A DNA stretch of 64,000 bases. It comes from Dicyema japonicum (taxonomy: Eukaryota; Dicyemida; Rhombozoa; Dicyemidae). The stretch lies in NCBI GenBank assembly GCA_011109175.1, contig RDEW01000001.1, positions 40,139-104,138 of the forward strand. The letters run 5' to 3'. This document shows, piece by piece, positions 23,291 to 35,364 of this stretch. The notes beneath the pieces are model-generated. The model was not told where the DNA came from. It saw nothing but the letters and a program-made list of their open reading frames with translations, and did no database searches. Every line of letters begins with the position of its first letter. Positions within the stretch are counted from its first letter, which is position 1. Both the position numbers and the translations under genes were made by a program.

Positions 23291-23694
23291 TTCCACGGAA
23301 TCTCTCTACCATTTCATCACTGTCACCTATTTGCAGAACTTTCATTATTGACCCATTCACTTTACGTGTCTTCTTTGTCTTTTATTATATTTTAACTAAA
23401 ATAAGCACAAATAAACTCTATTAACATTTGGGAGATCACTCATTAATATGTCAGTCACCACTTGTGCGTCCTCATGAAACACTGGTTAGTTATTTAATAC
23501 ATTAGCTATTATTGCAATATAATGACGATTGACTCTTCATTAACATCTTAGTGAATTTACTCATCACAACTATCAATCACTGTACTTTTCTTTATCTGAG
23601 ATAATTATCTCACCATGTTGACTAACTGGGGTTCCAACTTTACTTATAAAACCCCTAAGACAACATCACTATGAATGGAATCCCGAAGATAATA

Positions 23695-23850
23695 GAGCCA
23701 TCCTCTATAGTCTCTCTTCCAATATTACCTTTTACAGTCTCCTCAATATTGAATTCCTCCAAGTATTATCTTTTATAGTTTCCTCCAATATAGAATCTCT
23801 CCCAATGTTATCTTCTATAGTCCTCCTCAATGGGGACCCTCTCAAAAATT
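23695..23850 (+). repeat. Imperfect tandem repeat, about 42-bp unit, 3.5 copies
   Basis: Units begin TATAGTCTCTCTTCC, ACAGTCTCCTCAATATTG, ATAGTTTCCTCCAATATAG and ATAGTCCTCCTCAATGG, alternating with (C/T)CAA(G/T)(G/A)TTATCTT-like text. A pyrimidine-rich minisatellite; no function inferred. The flanks 23300-23690 and 23855-24715 hold nothing recognisable. Confidence 0.6.
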
Positions 23851-24719
23851 GCTCTCTATTGACCTCTCAGATGCAGGTCCACCTTCACCATTAACCACCT
23901 GTCTTTTATTTCTTCACAGAAACTGCATTCAAAACCAGATAACTCCTAGGTGGAGTAACAGAACGATTGGGCATTAAAGATGGGTGATGAGACGACATAA
24001 CTGGAGATTGTGAAGTCTCTGTTTGATCACTTATTATTCCAAATATAAAGTTTTAACTTCTAGTAAATCTAATATAACACGTGGTGATCTCCTAATTGCC
24101 GTATGAATTTTGTTTTTGTTGGAAAATAAACTCAAATATTGATTCTAAATATTATAAATGAGAATACAGTAAAATGCCGTTATCTTGGGGATTATTATTC
24201 TATTGGAAGTTTCATGACCGTAAACACGTGACTTTCTGAATTAGAGTGATGCTCATTCAACAAGTAGTTGTTCATCATCAGTGATACCTGTAAATAATAA
24301 TAATTACTTAATCAGTCAATTACTCTTATCTGAATTTCCATTTAATGCCTTTTTTGCAACTCCCTGCTTTTGACTCATCACGACATAAAAATAATGTCCG
24401 CCAATTATTATTTTTATTTATATAATATTAATTGTGACCAGCACATAAATGGACAGGTTGCATAAATTACAAAATAAATTATAAAAATAAATATTATCCT
24501 ATTGTAGAGATATGTTTTTATATAAATTTTATTATAATCTTATGTTTTTAATTATTTTTTAATTACACGTGTAAGAACAATTTTGCCGAGATAGACCTAA
24601 TAGTATGTGGTGGAATAGTTTATAAAACATAATGAGAGAAGATTACTGCCTTGTTTTAAACAAATGTGTTTATTTCCAAGTATTGGTTATTTATTTATTA
24701 GCTAGTCAAAAAATTGATG

Positions 24720-25610
24720 GACAAATTCACCCATTACTCCAATTATTTCCAAGAGACCGTTGCATCGCAGATCTTATAGATCTCAGAAGATATTCAGAAA
24801 TAATTCGATAAACTCGTGTGCAAACTTCAATAATTTTTACATGAAGGTTTTACTGGTCGTTGACTCATTCATTAAGTTTGACGTTGTGGAACTGGCAAAG
24901 AATAAAAGTGCATTGGAAATCTCATCTCTACTTGAGAATATATTTTACATTATTGGAGAACCCGTTATTCTTCAAACTGATAACGGAAAGGAGTTTCGCA
25001 ATTCTGAAATGGATAGGCTCTGTGAATTTTTTAAAATAAAGCATATTCGTGGAAGGCCTAGAGCACCGTTGGTACAAGGAAAAGATGAAAGGTTTATTTT
25101 AAAGATATAATAAATAGGTTCAATCAAGTAAACGATGGATACATGTGCTTCAGCTGGAAGTTTTGGAGTTTACTTTAACATTTCAAAGAGGATTGCATGA
25201 TTACAATCGAACAAAACATGATACGAAGAATATTCCCTTTCAAAGTTTTATGGGAAATAAACGCATTAATGGCATCCATGGAGCCTACCCAGAAGAAGTA
25301 AATTACGAAAACAATAAAAGTTCGAAGATGAACCACAGAATATGAAGATTCTGGAAAATCTTAAAAAAGCAGGCGAGAAAATGAAAAAAAGAAAATGACA
25401 TATGATGAGAAAAATATAAGTGGGAGATAAAGTGATTATTAGACATGATTATGATGCAAACGTGACAAACAGAAAGTATCCTTTGTTTGATGAAATACAA
25501 ACAAATATGTATACAGTGATTCATCAAGAAGTACATAATTATGATCTAGATTCTAGAAAATATGGAAAAAATGTAAATATCTCGTGACTTGCTAAAATTT
25601 TAAAATAAAT
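24720..25610 (+). mobile_element. Retroelement integrase fragment (rve core plus C-terminal region)
   Basis: The frame at 24760-25110 gives an integrase core: LLVVDSFIKFDVVELAKNK (first Asp), ILQTDNGKEF (second Asp) and HIRGRPRAPLVQGKDERF (third acidic residue in QGKDE). After a frame break the C-terminal part continues, RWIHVLQLEVLEF, LHDYNRTKHDTKNIPFQSF and GDKVIIRHDYDANV at about 25430. Several stops and shifts interrupt it. RT and gag were not found nearby and no LTRs were recognised. It could come from a Ty3-like retrotransposon or a Ginger-type DNA transposon. Confidence 0.7.
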
Positions 25611-25827
25611 AGTTGACATTTTTTACTTTTTGTATTATGTCGTACACGAGGTTTGGTAATAAAGTTTAAATAAAAATGTTAATTAGAGTTACTCTAAAGA
25701 CTAGAAATTGTAACAAAAAAGTATTAAAGATCATATTAATCGAAAAATCCGCGATTCATTTGCTGTCTTCAAGAAACGAAATTTACCGCACATTCTATTA
25801 CGAAATTGGATGATTAGTATATAATTA

Positions 25828-25872
25828 CTTTGGACTCTGATTGTCGACATTATGGTCTTGGATTTGCAGTCC
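25828..25872 (+). mobile_element. Minute LINE A endonuclease fragment
   Basis: Reads DCRHYGLGFAVHREK, matching NRNYGLGFAI in copy 1 and SKHYGQVFAVHDP in the copy at 46581. The neighbouring sequence is unrelated, so only about 45 bp is recognisable. Confidence 0.45.
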
Positions 25873-27420
25873 ATAGAGAAAAGAAAAGTAGACAAGCAGG
25901 TTGAGGAAATCGAGAGGTATAATGATAGAACCAGCCATCCGGGTTATCAACAACAAGAAAGTGCAGGAGAACATAATTATTTGCAACCAACTCGGACCAA
26001 TGTAACGATTGATATTGAAAGAGTGAATATAAACTTTTTTTTCGCTTTATCGATTTTGGGTAGATTTCTGTGATATTGGGAAGTTTCTGCGACTATAGGA
26101 GGTGGATACATTTAATTGGGGGTAGTTTGTTAAATATAGAATATTTGTTGGTTAAATAAATATAAATAATTCATGTATAAAAAATTTAGAGTTCTAATTG
26201 AGTGAGTGAAATTCGTCATTAAGGTAGTTGAGGAAGAATCAGAGACCTCATCTTCATCAAATTTTTTAACAAATTTCCTTCATTACCCACGCAAGCTTAG
26301 CAGAAAGGATCCTTCACTATTTTAGACTTTAATTCACTCCACACAGCAAAATTTTTCAGTTTGTAATGTCATACATTTTCTTAGATTTCTTCAAATCTAA
26401 TACTTGTGAGAGGGTGTAGAAATATGGACTAAATGTAGAAAATATGGATAGAGTGATCTAAAGACTGATCCTAAAGATCCTAAGATAAATCACACAGAGT
26501 ATACTCGTAAAAGTGCTGAATCGATCTTTCCCTCCTCTACATTTTCGTATTTATTGCTTGTTCAGGTAATTTCAGTAAAATGGTGTTTTATTTTGACGGC
26601 TGATTCGAAATCCTATTGTAATGTTGGCTCAAAGACCGTTTCCGTTTTGCAATTGGCTAAATGTTATCAGATTAGTTCTCGCGAGAGATTGGAAGCACAT
26701 GAAAACGACATTATTGCATAAGAACTGTAACGTGTGAAAAGTTTGCTTTGGGATGTATTAATGTCCATCTTATTTAAATAAAGATCTAGTAAATTGTATT
26801 AAAAAAAATCATTATAATTCATTATTATTAGTGGGTCCACTATTGCACCATTTGCATGATTAAAACAAATGGTGCTTGGGCAGATTTCTTTTCCAATCTA
26901 AGCTCAATATATCATGGCGTCTTTAATGTACAGCTATATGGGTTTCCCAGATTTCAATTTGTTCAATATATCAAGTTTTCTGCTGGTAAAGCTAACACAA
27001 TATATAACATTGCTTGTCAAGGGGTTGCAATAAACTGGTTACATTTGGTGAAATATTATCGATATTTTTAATTTTATTTGCTTCTTGTGAGGGGCAGAAT
27101 ATCAATTACCAACAAACACTTTCTTTGTAGGTTTGGCTAAATTTAAATCCCGATTAAAAAGTAACTAAAAATATTATTCGTCACCCACGCATTTGAAGAG
27201 TTTGAAACAATCCGCTATACAAGAATGATTTAAACATCTAGGCTTTACAAATTTGGAGATTCTATTTTAATGATTTAAATCCCTTTCTAATGCCTTTTTG
27301 ATGGAATATATTTTGTAAAAATTCCTGTTTCATCAGCATTATAAACATTTTCGTTTACCATACTGTTCAAATTTTTTTCTTCAAGTGAAAAGTTTTAAAC
27401 ATCTTCTTGGCATATTTGAA
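25873..27420. other. AT-rich stretch without recognisable genes
   Basis: Contains short ORFs only (for example 26856-27071), none with recognisable similarity or paired splice signals that I trust. Confidence 0.35.
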
Positions 27421-27424
27421 GGGC

Positions 27425-27660
27425 TAAAATAATTAGTTAGTTAGGTAACCAGAATCACTAACTTGTAAGAGGCCAGCAGATAATAAATAGGACGCAGCAG
27501 ATGTTGGTCGCTCCCATAGATCGGTCAATACCGGCATTGTAGACAAATGTTGTGCTAATTCATGATATTCAAATTGGTTTGTTGTCAACACGTAGAGGTT
27601 GCCAAAGAGGACAGATGATATCGTTCGTTGGTAGATAGGGGTGGTGTCCACATGGTAGAG
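27425..27660 (-). mobile_element. LINE family B C-terminal fragment
   Basis: Minus strand reads NQFEYHELAQHL, MPVLTDLWERPTSAASYLLS and AGLLQVS. This matches the EDLWERPV...SLMVAGFPL box at the end of the LINE at 14761. The DNA is also nearly alignable with 50565-50680 on the opposite strand. Confidence 0.65.
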
Positions 27661-27664
27661 GAGC

Positions 27665-29760
27665 CAGGTTTACCCGACGTACTTCGGAAGATAAGCTAAA
27701 ATAATATAATCATAAAGATAAGCCAACAAAGAAGTGAAATTATTTCTTTCATTTAAAAAATTTAAATAAATTTATATTATAACTTTTAAAATAAATTTTA
27801 ATGAACTATTTTTTTAAAAGGTTGGCGGTTAAAGAGCAAGTTTAAAAAATTATTTAAAATCCGTAAATTTAATATTTCTCCCATTATTGAAAATAACCAC
27901 AAAATAATTATTATTAACATTGTCATAGAAATAAATTAAAAATGATGCTAATTAAGATATCCAATGTGCCACACAATGTTGAAGAAAATGTCTAGAAAGC
28001 AGATGTTTCACGTCTTATGTTTAATCTTATAGGTATATTGAAGGCCTGGTTAAGGAAGATACTTTGTGATGACCCAGATAGATTCGACGACATTCAAACC
28101 CGGAACCATGTGGATTCTGTCTGGATGATATGACTCTGCATCATTTGGACTTTTGTCAACCAAATATACCACGGAAATTATCTATTAATATGTCTACCCG
28201 TGATTTAAAGTTTGTGGGCTCGGATTTGATATTCACTCAAGTCTGGCTCCTGGAATACACTGTATTTGGCGTGAGTGACAGTATTGGTGTCATCCAAATG
28301 CCTCTAAACGACCAATGTCTATTAGGAGAGGAGGCACTGAGAGGAGTTGAAATCCACAGATACCCTATACTTATTGAGATCGTTAGCTAATGATCCAGAA
28401 CGTGGAAGAGAATCCTATCTAAAATTGTGCCTTTTAGTTCACATGTGGTGGGAGACTATACTTCTAAGTATATCACTGTCGTCCATCTTGGCGAGAATAA
28501 AAATACCAATTTATTTTCAATGGCATAATAGGATTCCATTAAGTCTCAGGAAATGTCCGAATACCAAGTTTCAGTGATGTCAAAACAGTCGACTGTTGTA
28601 CAAGCCAATCGGCTGGGGGATACTAATGATATTAAATAGGCAATGTCTTCTATGAAATGCACAATAATTAGCAAGACAATTAATTGCACTTTTAAAAATT
28701 AAATGACTTAGCGAAAATTACAACTATAGTAGATTAAATACTAAACGATAATCGATGACCATTGGATTGTCACCTCTTCTCATGTCCTGCCTCGCCTTCA
28801 AGCTCCCCGTTATACTATCGGATCTGTAGAAGTGTCTATCTTTGGCCTTTACGCTTTTCTTAGCTACCGGTTTCCTCTACTTGAGGAACCGGGGATAAAA
28901 ATACCAAAAGATAACAAAAATAGATTTGACTCCAATTACAGTATTTTGTCTCCGAATTATCACAAGCAACAATATCATCTCTCAACCAATCGATGGTTTG
29001 AATAAATGGAAATCACTATTCTATTGAATGCTAATCACTAAGCAAGAGGTCGTTATGTGACCACAATATTGATGGAAATAAGAGTACGATTCTACAAGCA
29101 GGATCCTAGTCGTTCTCTAAACGCTAATCAAGCTGAAAGGGTGAATGTAACATGTCTTCAAGAAAACTCTTAATGTATAGTACTCTTAGGAAAAAATTGG
29201 TGGTCTTATTTTGGAATCGCTACTAAATGGTTCCGAGTAAGTTGCCATAGCAACGAGGTCATCCTTGGACGATGCTATAAGGAATACAATGGGTATAATG
29301 GTTGAGTAGTTTAATAAGGATTTTCCTTTTACTTCAAAGTCGAACGAGACAATTGTAAGTACACCTCTCTTGAAAATAAGAACAGATTTGGCCATTGATT
29401 TGAGGAATTGAGTAATCACGATTAAGTTAATTCATGAATTATTGATTACAAAAATGATAATTTCATTAGAAAACCTCCAACACACTATCAGTAAAGCTTA
29501 TTGTATAAGTCGTCGATCAAAATGAGACATTTTAGAAAGAGAAAAACTCTGTTGGTAAAAAACATTAATATTCGAGGGGAATATCATAGAATGTGCTTTA
29601 AATTCAGAAAGTTGAGATTTTTGCTTGATTTTGAATAGTCAACGTGGATATTTAAAGTAATTGTTTGACCACAAACTTTAATAATCTCAATTTAAAGGTA
29701 AATGAATAATAAACTATGAATAATAAAATAATATCCATAATTTAAATAACTTAATTTTCA
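27665..29760. other. Stretch without confident genes
   Basis: Plus ORF 28130-28390 and minus ORF 29186-29419 (IVSFDFEVKGKSLLN) look mildly protein-like, but I recognise neither and found no adjoining exons. The minus ORF lies downstream of the Quaking-like gene. No repeats shared elsewhere were noticed. Confidence 0.3.
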
Positions 29761-29765
29761 TAATT

Positions 29766-30978
29766 TCACATTTCCTTCTCCCCAGAAGCAGCCTCTACAG
29801 CATGCGGATTTGACTTCTTTGGAGTGGACTCCTGTGTGCTTTCAAAATAGGCTGATCCAGTAATCGTAGAGTAAGGATCAACGTAGAAAAAGGCCGGGAC
29901 TTCAGCCTGACTTACAAAAGTGTTAGCTGGAACATATCCCATCATTCCTAGTGATTGCTGAGGCACAGGGGATTGTCCCGGGGATGCATTCAAAGGCTGA
30001 GACGTGTAGTAAACTGGGCAAGTAAAAGGAGTGGCCATTGGAGAAAACATTAGAGGAGTGGCCGACCCTGTTGTGTCCGTGGAATACGAACGACTGACGG
30101 ATTCTTCAAAATAGGGAAACAAATCAACTTTTATTTTCTTCCCGATATGTCCCGTTGAGGATGGCCAGTTCCATAAGCTGTAGTTTCTTCAAGTCATCCT
30201 CTCCATCGACCTAGAATATAATCAATATCAGCAGATTTGCCAAATCAATATTCGCATAGAAAAGGTGTGTTTTATTAGCTGGGAGTATTACCGAGGGGAC
30301 AAGCAATTTCTTGATTTCCTTCACTGCTCTCTCGAGTTTTAACACAGAACGTGCTTGGGTGTCCTCTACGGTGATAAGAACGTGGAGATCCTCGTTTAAA
30401 TGCTCCCAGTTCGGTTTTCCGCGATTTTGCTCCTCCTTCCTGGGAGTTCTGGGACCACGTGGTATGCATACCTTTGCTTTGTCTCTCATAGAACTGCGTC
30501 CCCTGATCATAATTCTACAAGAAGTCTCCTGTTCTAGTTGTTTTGCGGTCATTCCACGTGGACCGAGAATTCTGCCGACAAAGTTGAACTATTTATATAA
30601 AATAAGCCCAACATCGGGATATTTCTTTACAGGAATGAAAATCTTCTCACTCAAGGTTACAATCGGTCCCTCCTGTTCGGGCAGAGGTTGAAGGTGGACT
30701 GCCTTGCTGTTGGAATTTAGAAGGGAGAGGCGAATTCTATTGATCTCTATATAATTAGCAATATTATAATGATTTATTATCGAAGGCATTAATTGGATGA
30801 TAAATAACTAAATTATTCAACTACCTTCGTCCAGAAGACGTTCAATGTGAATGAACAGATTGGGGTAATTAATCAGAGTTTTCTTGTCTTTTAAGAGCTC
30901 AGCCAAATGACCCGTCTCTTCCTCGAAACTGGACTGGCCATTACTCCCTTTGCTCAACTTTCGCCCATTCTCTGTCAT
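29766..30978 (-). CDS. qki: Quaking/HOW-like STAR-family RNA-binding protein
   Basis: Predicted regulator of splicing, stability or translation of mRNAs carrying a STAR response element. Exons on the minus strand: 30978-30825, 30746-30613, 30588-30472, 30435-30292, 30210-30129 and 30103-29766. Introns are 78, 24, 36, 81 and 25 nt; 969 nt give 322 aa (human QKI about 341). Domain order: QUA1 dimerisation ([25 protein letters not shown], residues about 28-55), the KH domain with [19 protein letters not shown] (about 98-117), [30 protein letters not shown] (about 136-155) and [11 protein letters not shown], then QUA2 ([18 protein letters not shown]). The C-terminal 110 residues are Pro/Ser/Thr-rich and variable, as in QKI. 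The frame is intact throughout. The start is the first ATG ahead of QUA1. Confidence 0.93.
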
Positions 30979-31264
30979 TCTAGTAATTTTGGCGCAAACT
31001 GCTTTAAATAAGAACGGCCTATTTATTTAAAGTTCTTAGTAACGATGTTCGATTAGTTCGCTAAGCAACTGCTGCTACAGCTTTAACCAATTTCGTACAA
31101 TTTTTCAATAAGAATTGATCGCCCCTTTATTTCAAACAAAACATAATTGTGGTAATATTACTCACTGTCACTACACTTCTGATCCATAAAATCACTCAAT
31201 CTGACAATATTCGGATAATCAATGCTAACAAAGACCAGCTTTATTTCTTAAATCAGATTTGACA

Positions 31265-31779
31265 TTATTTTTGATAATTTACATACTGCGGTATTTCCCC
31301 ACCGACCGCACATGACTTTGCAATTTTTAACTGTGACCCCAGACTGCGAAGACGATAATCCTGGATGGCTCTCCAGAAGGGGCATTTAGTTGTTTCGTAT
31401 CTTGGGGGGTTTATGAGGTATTTGCTCATGGCTTCATAGAGGAGGTCGTTTGGCAGAATAGCCACCCTCATCAACTTCCGTTGCCATCCAATCAAAACTG
31501 CTTCCAGACGGGTGGACAAAGCTGCTGTCAATGATGTGCATGTAATGACCTTGAAATCTTTCAAATTAACCTTAAAATAATTTATTATCGGATATTCTGA
31601 GAATTACGTGTTTTCATTGATTATATTATTAATTGCTATTGAAGGCTTTTAATTTACTTGACACGGCATGACCTCAGAAAACTCAAGAGTCGATATTCCC
31701 TGATGACCTGCACTCATTGACACCTCCAGCTGACAATCGATGTGCAGGAAGAGACTGTCATCCAAAATTGTGGCTTTTC
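31265..31779 (-). CDS. Unidentified protein, two exons recognised, partial
   Basis: Minus strand. Exon about 31779-31658 reads ATILDDSLFLHIDCQLEV and GISTLEFSEVMPCQ. A GT...AG intron of 87 nt (31657-31571) keeps frame into exon 31570-31265, which reads LKDFKVITCTSLTAALSTRL, LIGWQRKLMRVAILPNDLLY, then CPFWRAIQDYRLRSLGSQLK and a stop. Codon use looks protein-like and the join is in phase, but I do not recognise the family. Further coding-like text on the same strand at 32530-32330 (PPEIIAPGSFLPRTIKVGTQ, LPLNTGFNVKVVV) could be earlier exons of the same gene; those joins were not resolved. It lies upstream of the Quaking-like gene on the same strand. Confidence 0.45.
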
Positions 31780-32329
31780 CTGCTCATGTGGGGCTCGTGA
31801 AAGTGCTTATAAGGCATGGCCTCAGAAAATAAATGATTATTTCGAATTGGCCTTTAGTAGCTCATATTGTTCATGTAATTGGGGAGAATTGAAGAAGTAC
31901 TGTATTAATGGTACCACCTGAGATCTCAACAGTAAATACAGCAAAGAAATATTTATCGGCCAATCAAGTTTTTTTTACTTGAAGATATTTTGGAATTTGG
32001 TTAATAGGAAGAGAAAACATTAAAGAAAATTAAACTCGAAAAAATAAACATTACCAAAGAGCGATCTCTCATCCAAGAATAGGGATTTTAATAGTTGTAC
32101 TGTAGAGGATAATAATTTGGGGGAACAAAGATAATTACAGACTTTCATGATTATTTGTATAAGATAGAGTATTTTGAGCATTGTTATCTTCCTTATTGAT
32201 CAACGCGTTGTAACCACCTAAGTATTCGTTGTCCTAATTATATGATATAATAAGCTTCGAATCATCTCTCACATTAGCTATCAGATCGACTGAAGTATCC
32301 ATTGTATTTAGCGTGCATCATAGCTTCTG

Positions 32330-32530
32330 AGTGTCGCCTCCAGAGACTACCACTTTCACGTTAAACCCTGTGTTTAAAGGCAAGAAAATAGATCTAAAAC
32401 TTCTCTTCCGTCTATAGAAAGACAATGTCCAACTGAGTTCCCACTTTGATGGTCCTTGGGAGAAACGATCCTGGAGCAATAATCTCAGGAGGTCTCTGTC
32501 TTGTATTCTGCTTTTTCAAAGTAGCGAATA
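32330..32530 (-). CDS. Coding-like exon(s), unidentified
   Basis: Minus strand frame from about 32518 reads PPEIIAPGSFLPRTIKVGTQ and LDIVF, then stops. A second frame reads IFLPLNTGFNVKVVVSGGD (about 32385-32330). The two may be one exon with an indel or two exons separated by a tiny intron. Possibly part of the unidentified gene at 31265-31779. The family is not recognised. Confidence 0.3.
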
Positions 32531-32659
32531 TAATCTTAATACTTTTGGCACAAAATTATTTTAAAATAAAAAAAATAAATAAATTCTAATATTTGTTATT
32601 ATTAATTAAAACCAAAAAATCTTGATAAAAATAAAATTTTATTTTCATGGAAATATTTA

Positions 32660-33918
32660 ATGTTTAAATTGGATACCCCCCTAAATACAAAAGAGGCCGC
32701 ATATATTGAGAAAAGGCGTAGACTCGAAGAAGAACGCAAAGCTAGAATTTTTAATTCAAAATACAGAACAATCGGAGTATAAAAATACATATTTTCCAGG
32801 TTGATAAGGAAGCTCTGAACCAGCAAGTCGAGGACAACAAATGCAAGGCTCTTAGAGAAAAAGCAAGAGAAGAGGCTTTCAGTTAAATCTCAGTGATTTA
32901 AAAATAGTGAATGATTTGCTGCAAAATTGCAAACTTTCGCAAATCATGGAACAACAAGTGGAGAGAGATCGAAGAAGAGTGAATATCTCATTAAACGAAT
33001 ATCGATCAAATAATCAAGCGCAACAAACTAGACGTGAATGGGATATTAACGACCCCGACATTCGGAAGAAGTCCACTCCCGTGAGACTCTCCGATGATGA
33101 TGTCCGCTGTGGTCCTTCTAGCATACAAAAATTCGAAGGGAAGATCTTGAATTTGGGGTATTTCTCCGTTCTTATTGATTTTTTGATAGAACCGGAAACT
33201 TTTCCAGCAGGAACAAAACCGGGAGTGGCTAAAGCAGCAAATAAAAGTCAGAAACGAAGAAGAGGCCCATGAAAAAGAAGCGGACAAATTGTACCACCAG
33301 AAAATGAGTCAACTTGACGACCAGCTCTGTGAACTCGCTCAAAGTGAGGAAGAATGCCGCCGAGCAATAAAGCAGGGACTGAAAGACTACAACAAGGAAT
33401 TGGTAATTAAAATTCAAATAATCAGGCAAATCAAAAAAACTTCGAGAAAGAACGAGAAGAAGTGAATTCAAACAACGATAAAATAACTCACATGCTCAAC
33501 GTGGTGAACAGCGATATGCTCACGGAAAACCGGCGGTCTCTCAGTCAGTCCGTGGACCAAGCCGAGTGATTCCTGATCGCTGGAAGGGAATGAGTGATCA
33601 ACAAATAAACGAGATATTCCAAACTAGGAAACTCCAGATCAACGAAAAGAACGTATTTTGTTAATAAATTTTTCAGAGATTGAAAAAGAAGAAAAACTCG
33701 CTAACGAAATGTGGCAGGAGCAGTTATTGGCACGCAGCCGAGCCGGTCTTTTGCTTGACAGAGAACAGCAAAGAAATAAAATGGACATTAACATGAAGAT
33801 AAGCAGAGAAAATAAAAGGTTGTCTGAGGAACAGAGAAGTAATCAAGAATATCTGAATAAACACGTGTATACTAACGAACCACAATATTTTTGTCAGTTT
33901 AATACCACTTCTCGTTAA
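32660..33918 (+). CDS. ribc: RIB43A-like ciliary microtubule protein
   Basis: Coiled-coil protein of axonemal doublet microtubule ribbons (inner-lumen protein). Exons 32660-32776, 32800-32881, 32908-33157, 33190-33402, 33426-33652 and 33679-33918; introns 23, 26, 32, 23 and 26 nt. Start MFKLDTPLNTKEAAYIEKRR matches the family N-terminus. Then come VDKEALNQQVEDNK, REWDINDPD, SDDDVRCGPSSIQKFEG, QQEQNREWLKQQ, VVNSDMLTEN, PSRVIPDRWKGM and the C-terminal QFNTTSR. Length about 375 aa, as expected. Two joins need one extra base: the GGGG at the exon 3 end (33155-33158) and the CC in AAAACCGG at about 33526. Both are short homopolymers, so assembly indels are likely. The whole family profile is present. 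Confidence 0.92.
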
Positions 33919-33924
33919 CTAACA

Positions 33925-35360
33925 ATGATTTAGTCAATAAATTGAATTCACAAGTTTTTTCTGTTTTAATAAAATTCCTGCTGATATAAATGACCTTATT
34001 TAGGTTACCCAAAAGGATACACGTGATGCTATTGGATTACTCGATTCTTTTCTATATAGTGGTGTAATGGTGCAATTTACATAGGAGAGACGGCCAATGT
34101 CTGGCCGGCATTAAAAAAGACCCATCTCTTCATTCCACGGGGAAACTATTGGCGACATGTTCTGGCTTCAACCTCAGCTTCCCGTACAATGTCCTCTGGC
34201 TTCTGTGCTTGGATAGGGGCTCTACTAGAACGCGTCAAGATCACGGGATTAGTTAGTTCCCTGGTCATAGTGGTGACTAATCTTTCCCAACGTCGTTCCT
34301 TTAAAATATCCACAATTATGAGAACCTTTCCATTGGATTGGGGTGCCGACCAGGCCTGAGCGTCTCCAACGTTAGGTGGATTAATAAAGGCAGAAATCCT
34401 TCAATCTCTATGAATTGAAGAAGGCAAAGAGCAGAACTGAATCTTTCAACCAAGCAGGTAGTTGTATGGGAATCGAGCCTACATCTAAATTTGACACGAC
34501 CGACAACTCTACCATTACGCTTCATTGTTATCACTGATTTCGAAGGTATGAGTAAATTTCCAGATTTCTGAAGATTTTTGATATATAATTTTTTAAATTG
34601 CACCGATCTGATGAAATTTTTATGCTGTTCAGATCTGCATAAAATTTTTCAATTGAATAATCGAGTAGTTAGGTATTTTTAAATCATTTCAATTAAAACC
34701 AAATAGTTTGAGCTGATTTCGGCCAATTGAAAACAACGTGGGAATATTAACTGATTCTTGGTCTAAAATAATTAAGAATCGAAGCATTTTTGATTAAAAC
34801 CCTATCTCCTTCAATTTCAGAGACAATCTTTATAATTTCTGGATGATTCTGGGAGTGACTTTTAGCTGCTTTCAGCCAGCTTCCTTATCTTATGATAACA
34901 ACTTAGGATGGATTTCCTATTTTTGAGAACAATTCACAGCATCATTCGAGCCGTCAAAGAAATCAGGCAATCAACATCTGTGAAGTAGGATTTTATTCTT
35001 TGTGTAATAGATGTAAAACAAAAGTGACGTGGAAAAGATTTGGATATAAAAATTTCATTGAGGTCCCAGCTAAAATTAGATTTATTCCTAGCACTTGCAA
35101 TATATCTTGCAGCATCTGTGACGAATAAAACGAACTTTTCACGTTCAATTGAAATTTTTCATTATTTCATCAACTTTTTTTTATTGTTGAAACTTTGTAA
35201 CACAAGATGACTTTATCATACAAAAGGAATTTTTAAATGTCAGTAAAACAAATATTATTAATAGAACATTCAAGAATTAATATTCCTACTAAATTTCCTT
35301 GTTCCTTTAAATGAATAATTTAAAAGAAATTATTTTTATTAAATTAAACACAAATTTATT
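33925..35360. other. Intergenic stretch with one tail-family-T repeat
   Basis: 34060-34300 is a repeat whose end, GAACGCGTCAAGATCACGGG then ATTAGTTAGTT (34229-34260), matches tail family T. Its head contains GGCCAATGTCTGGCCGGC, a short inverted repeat. The rest is AT-rich with no recognisable gene. Confidence 0.45.
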
Positions 35361-35364
35361 CTTT

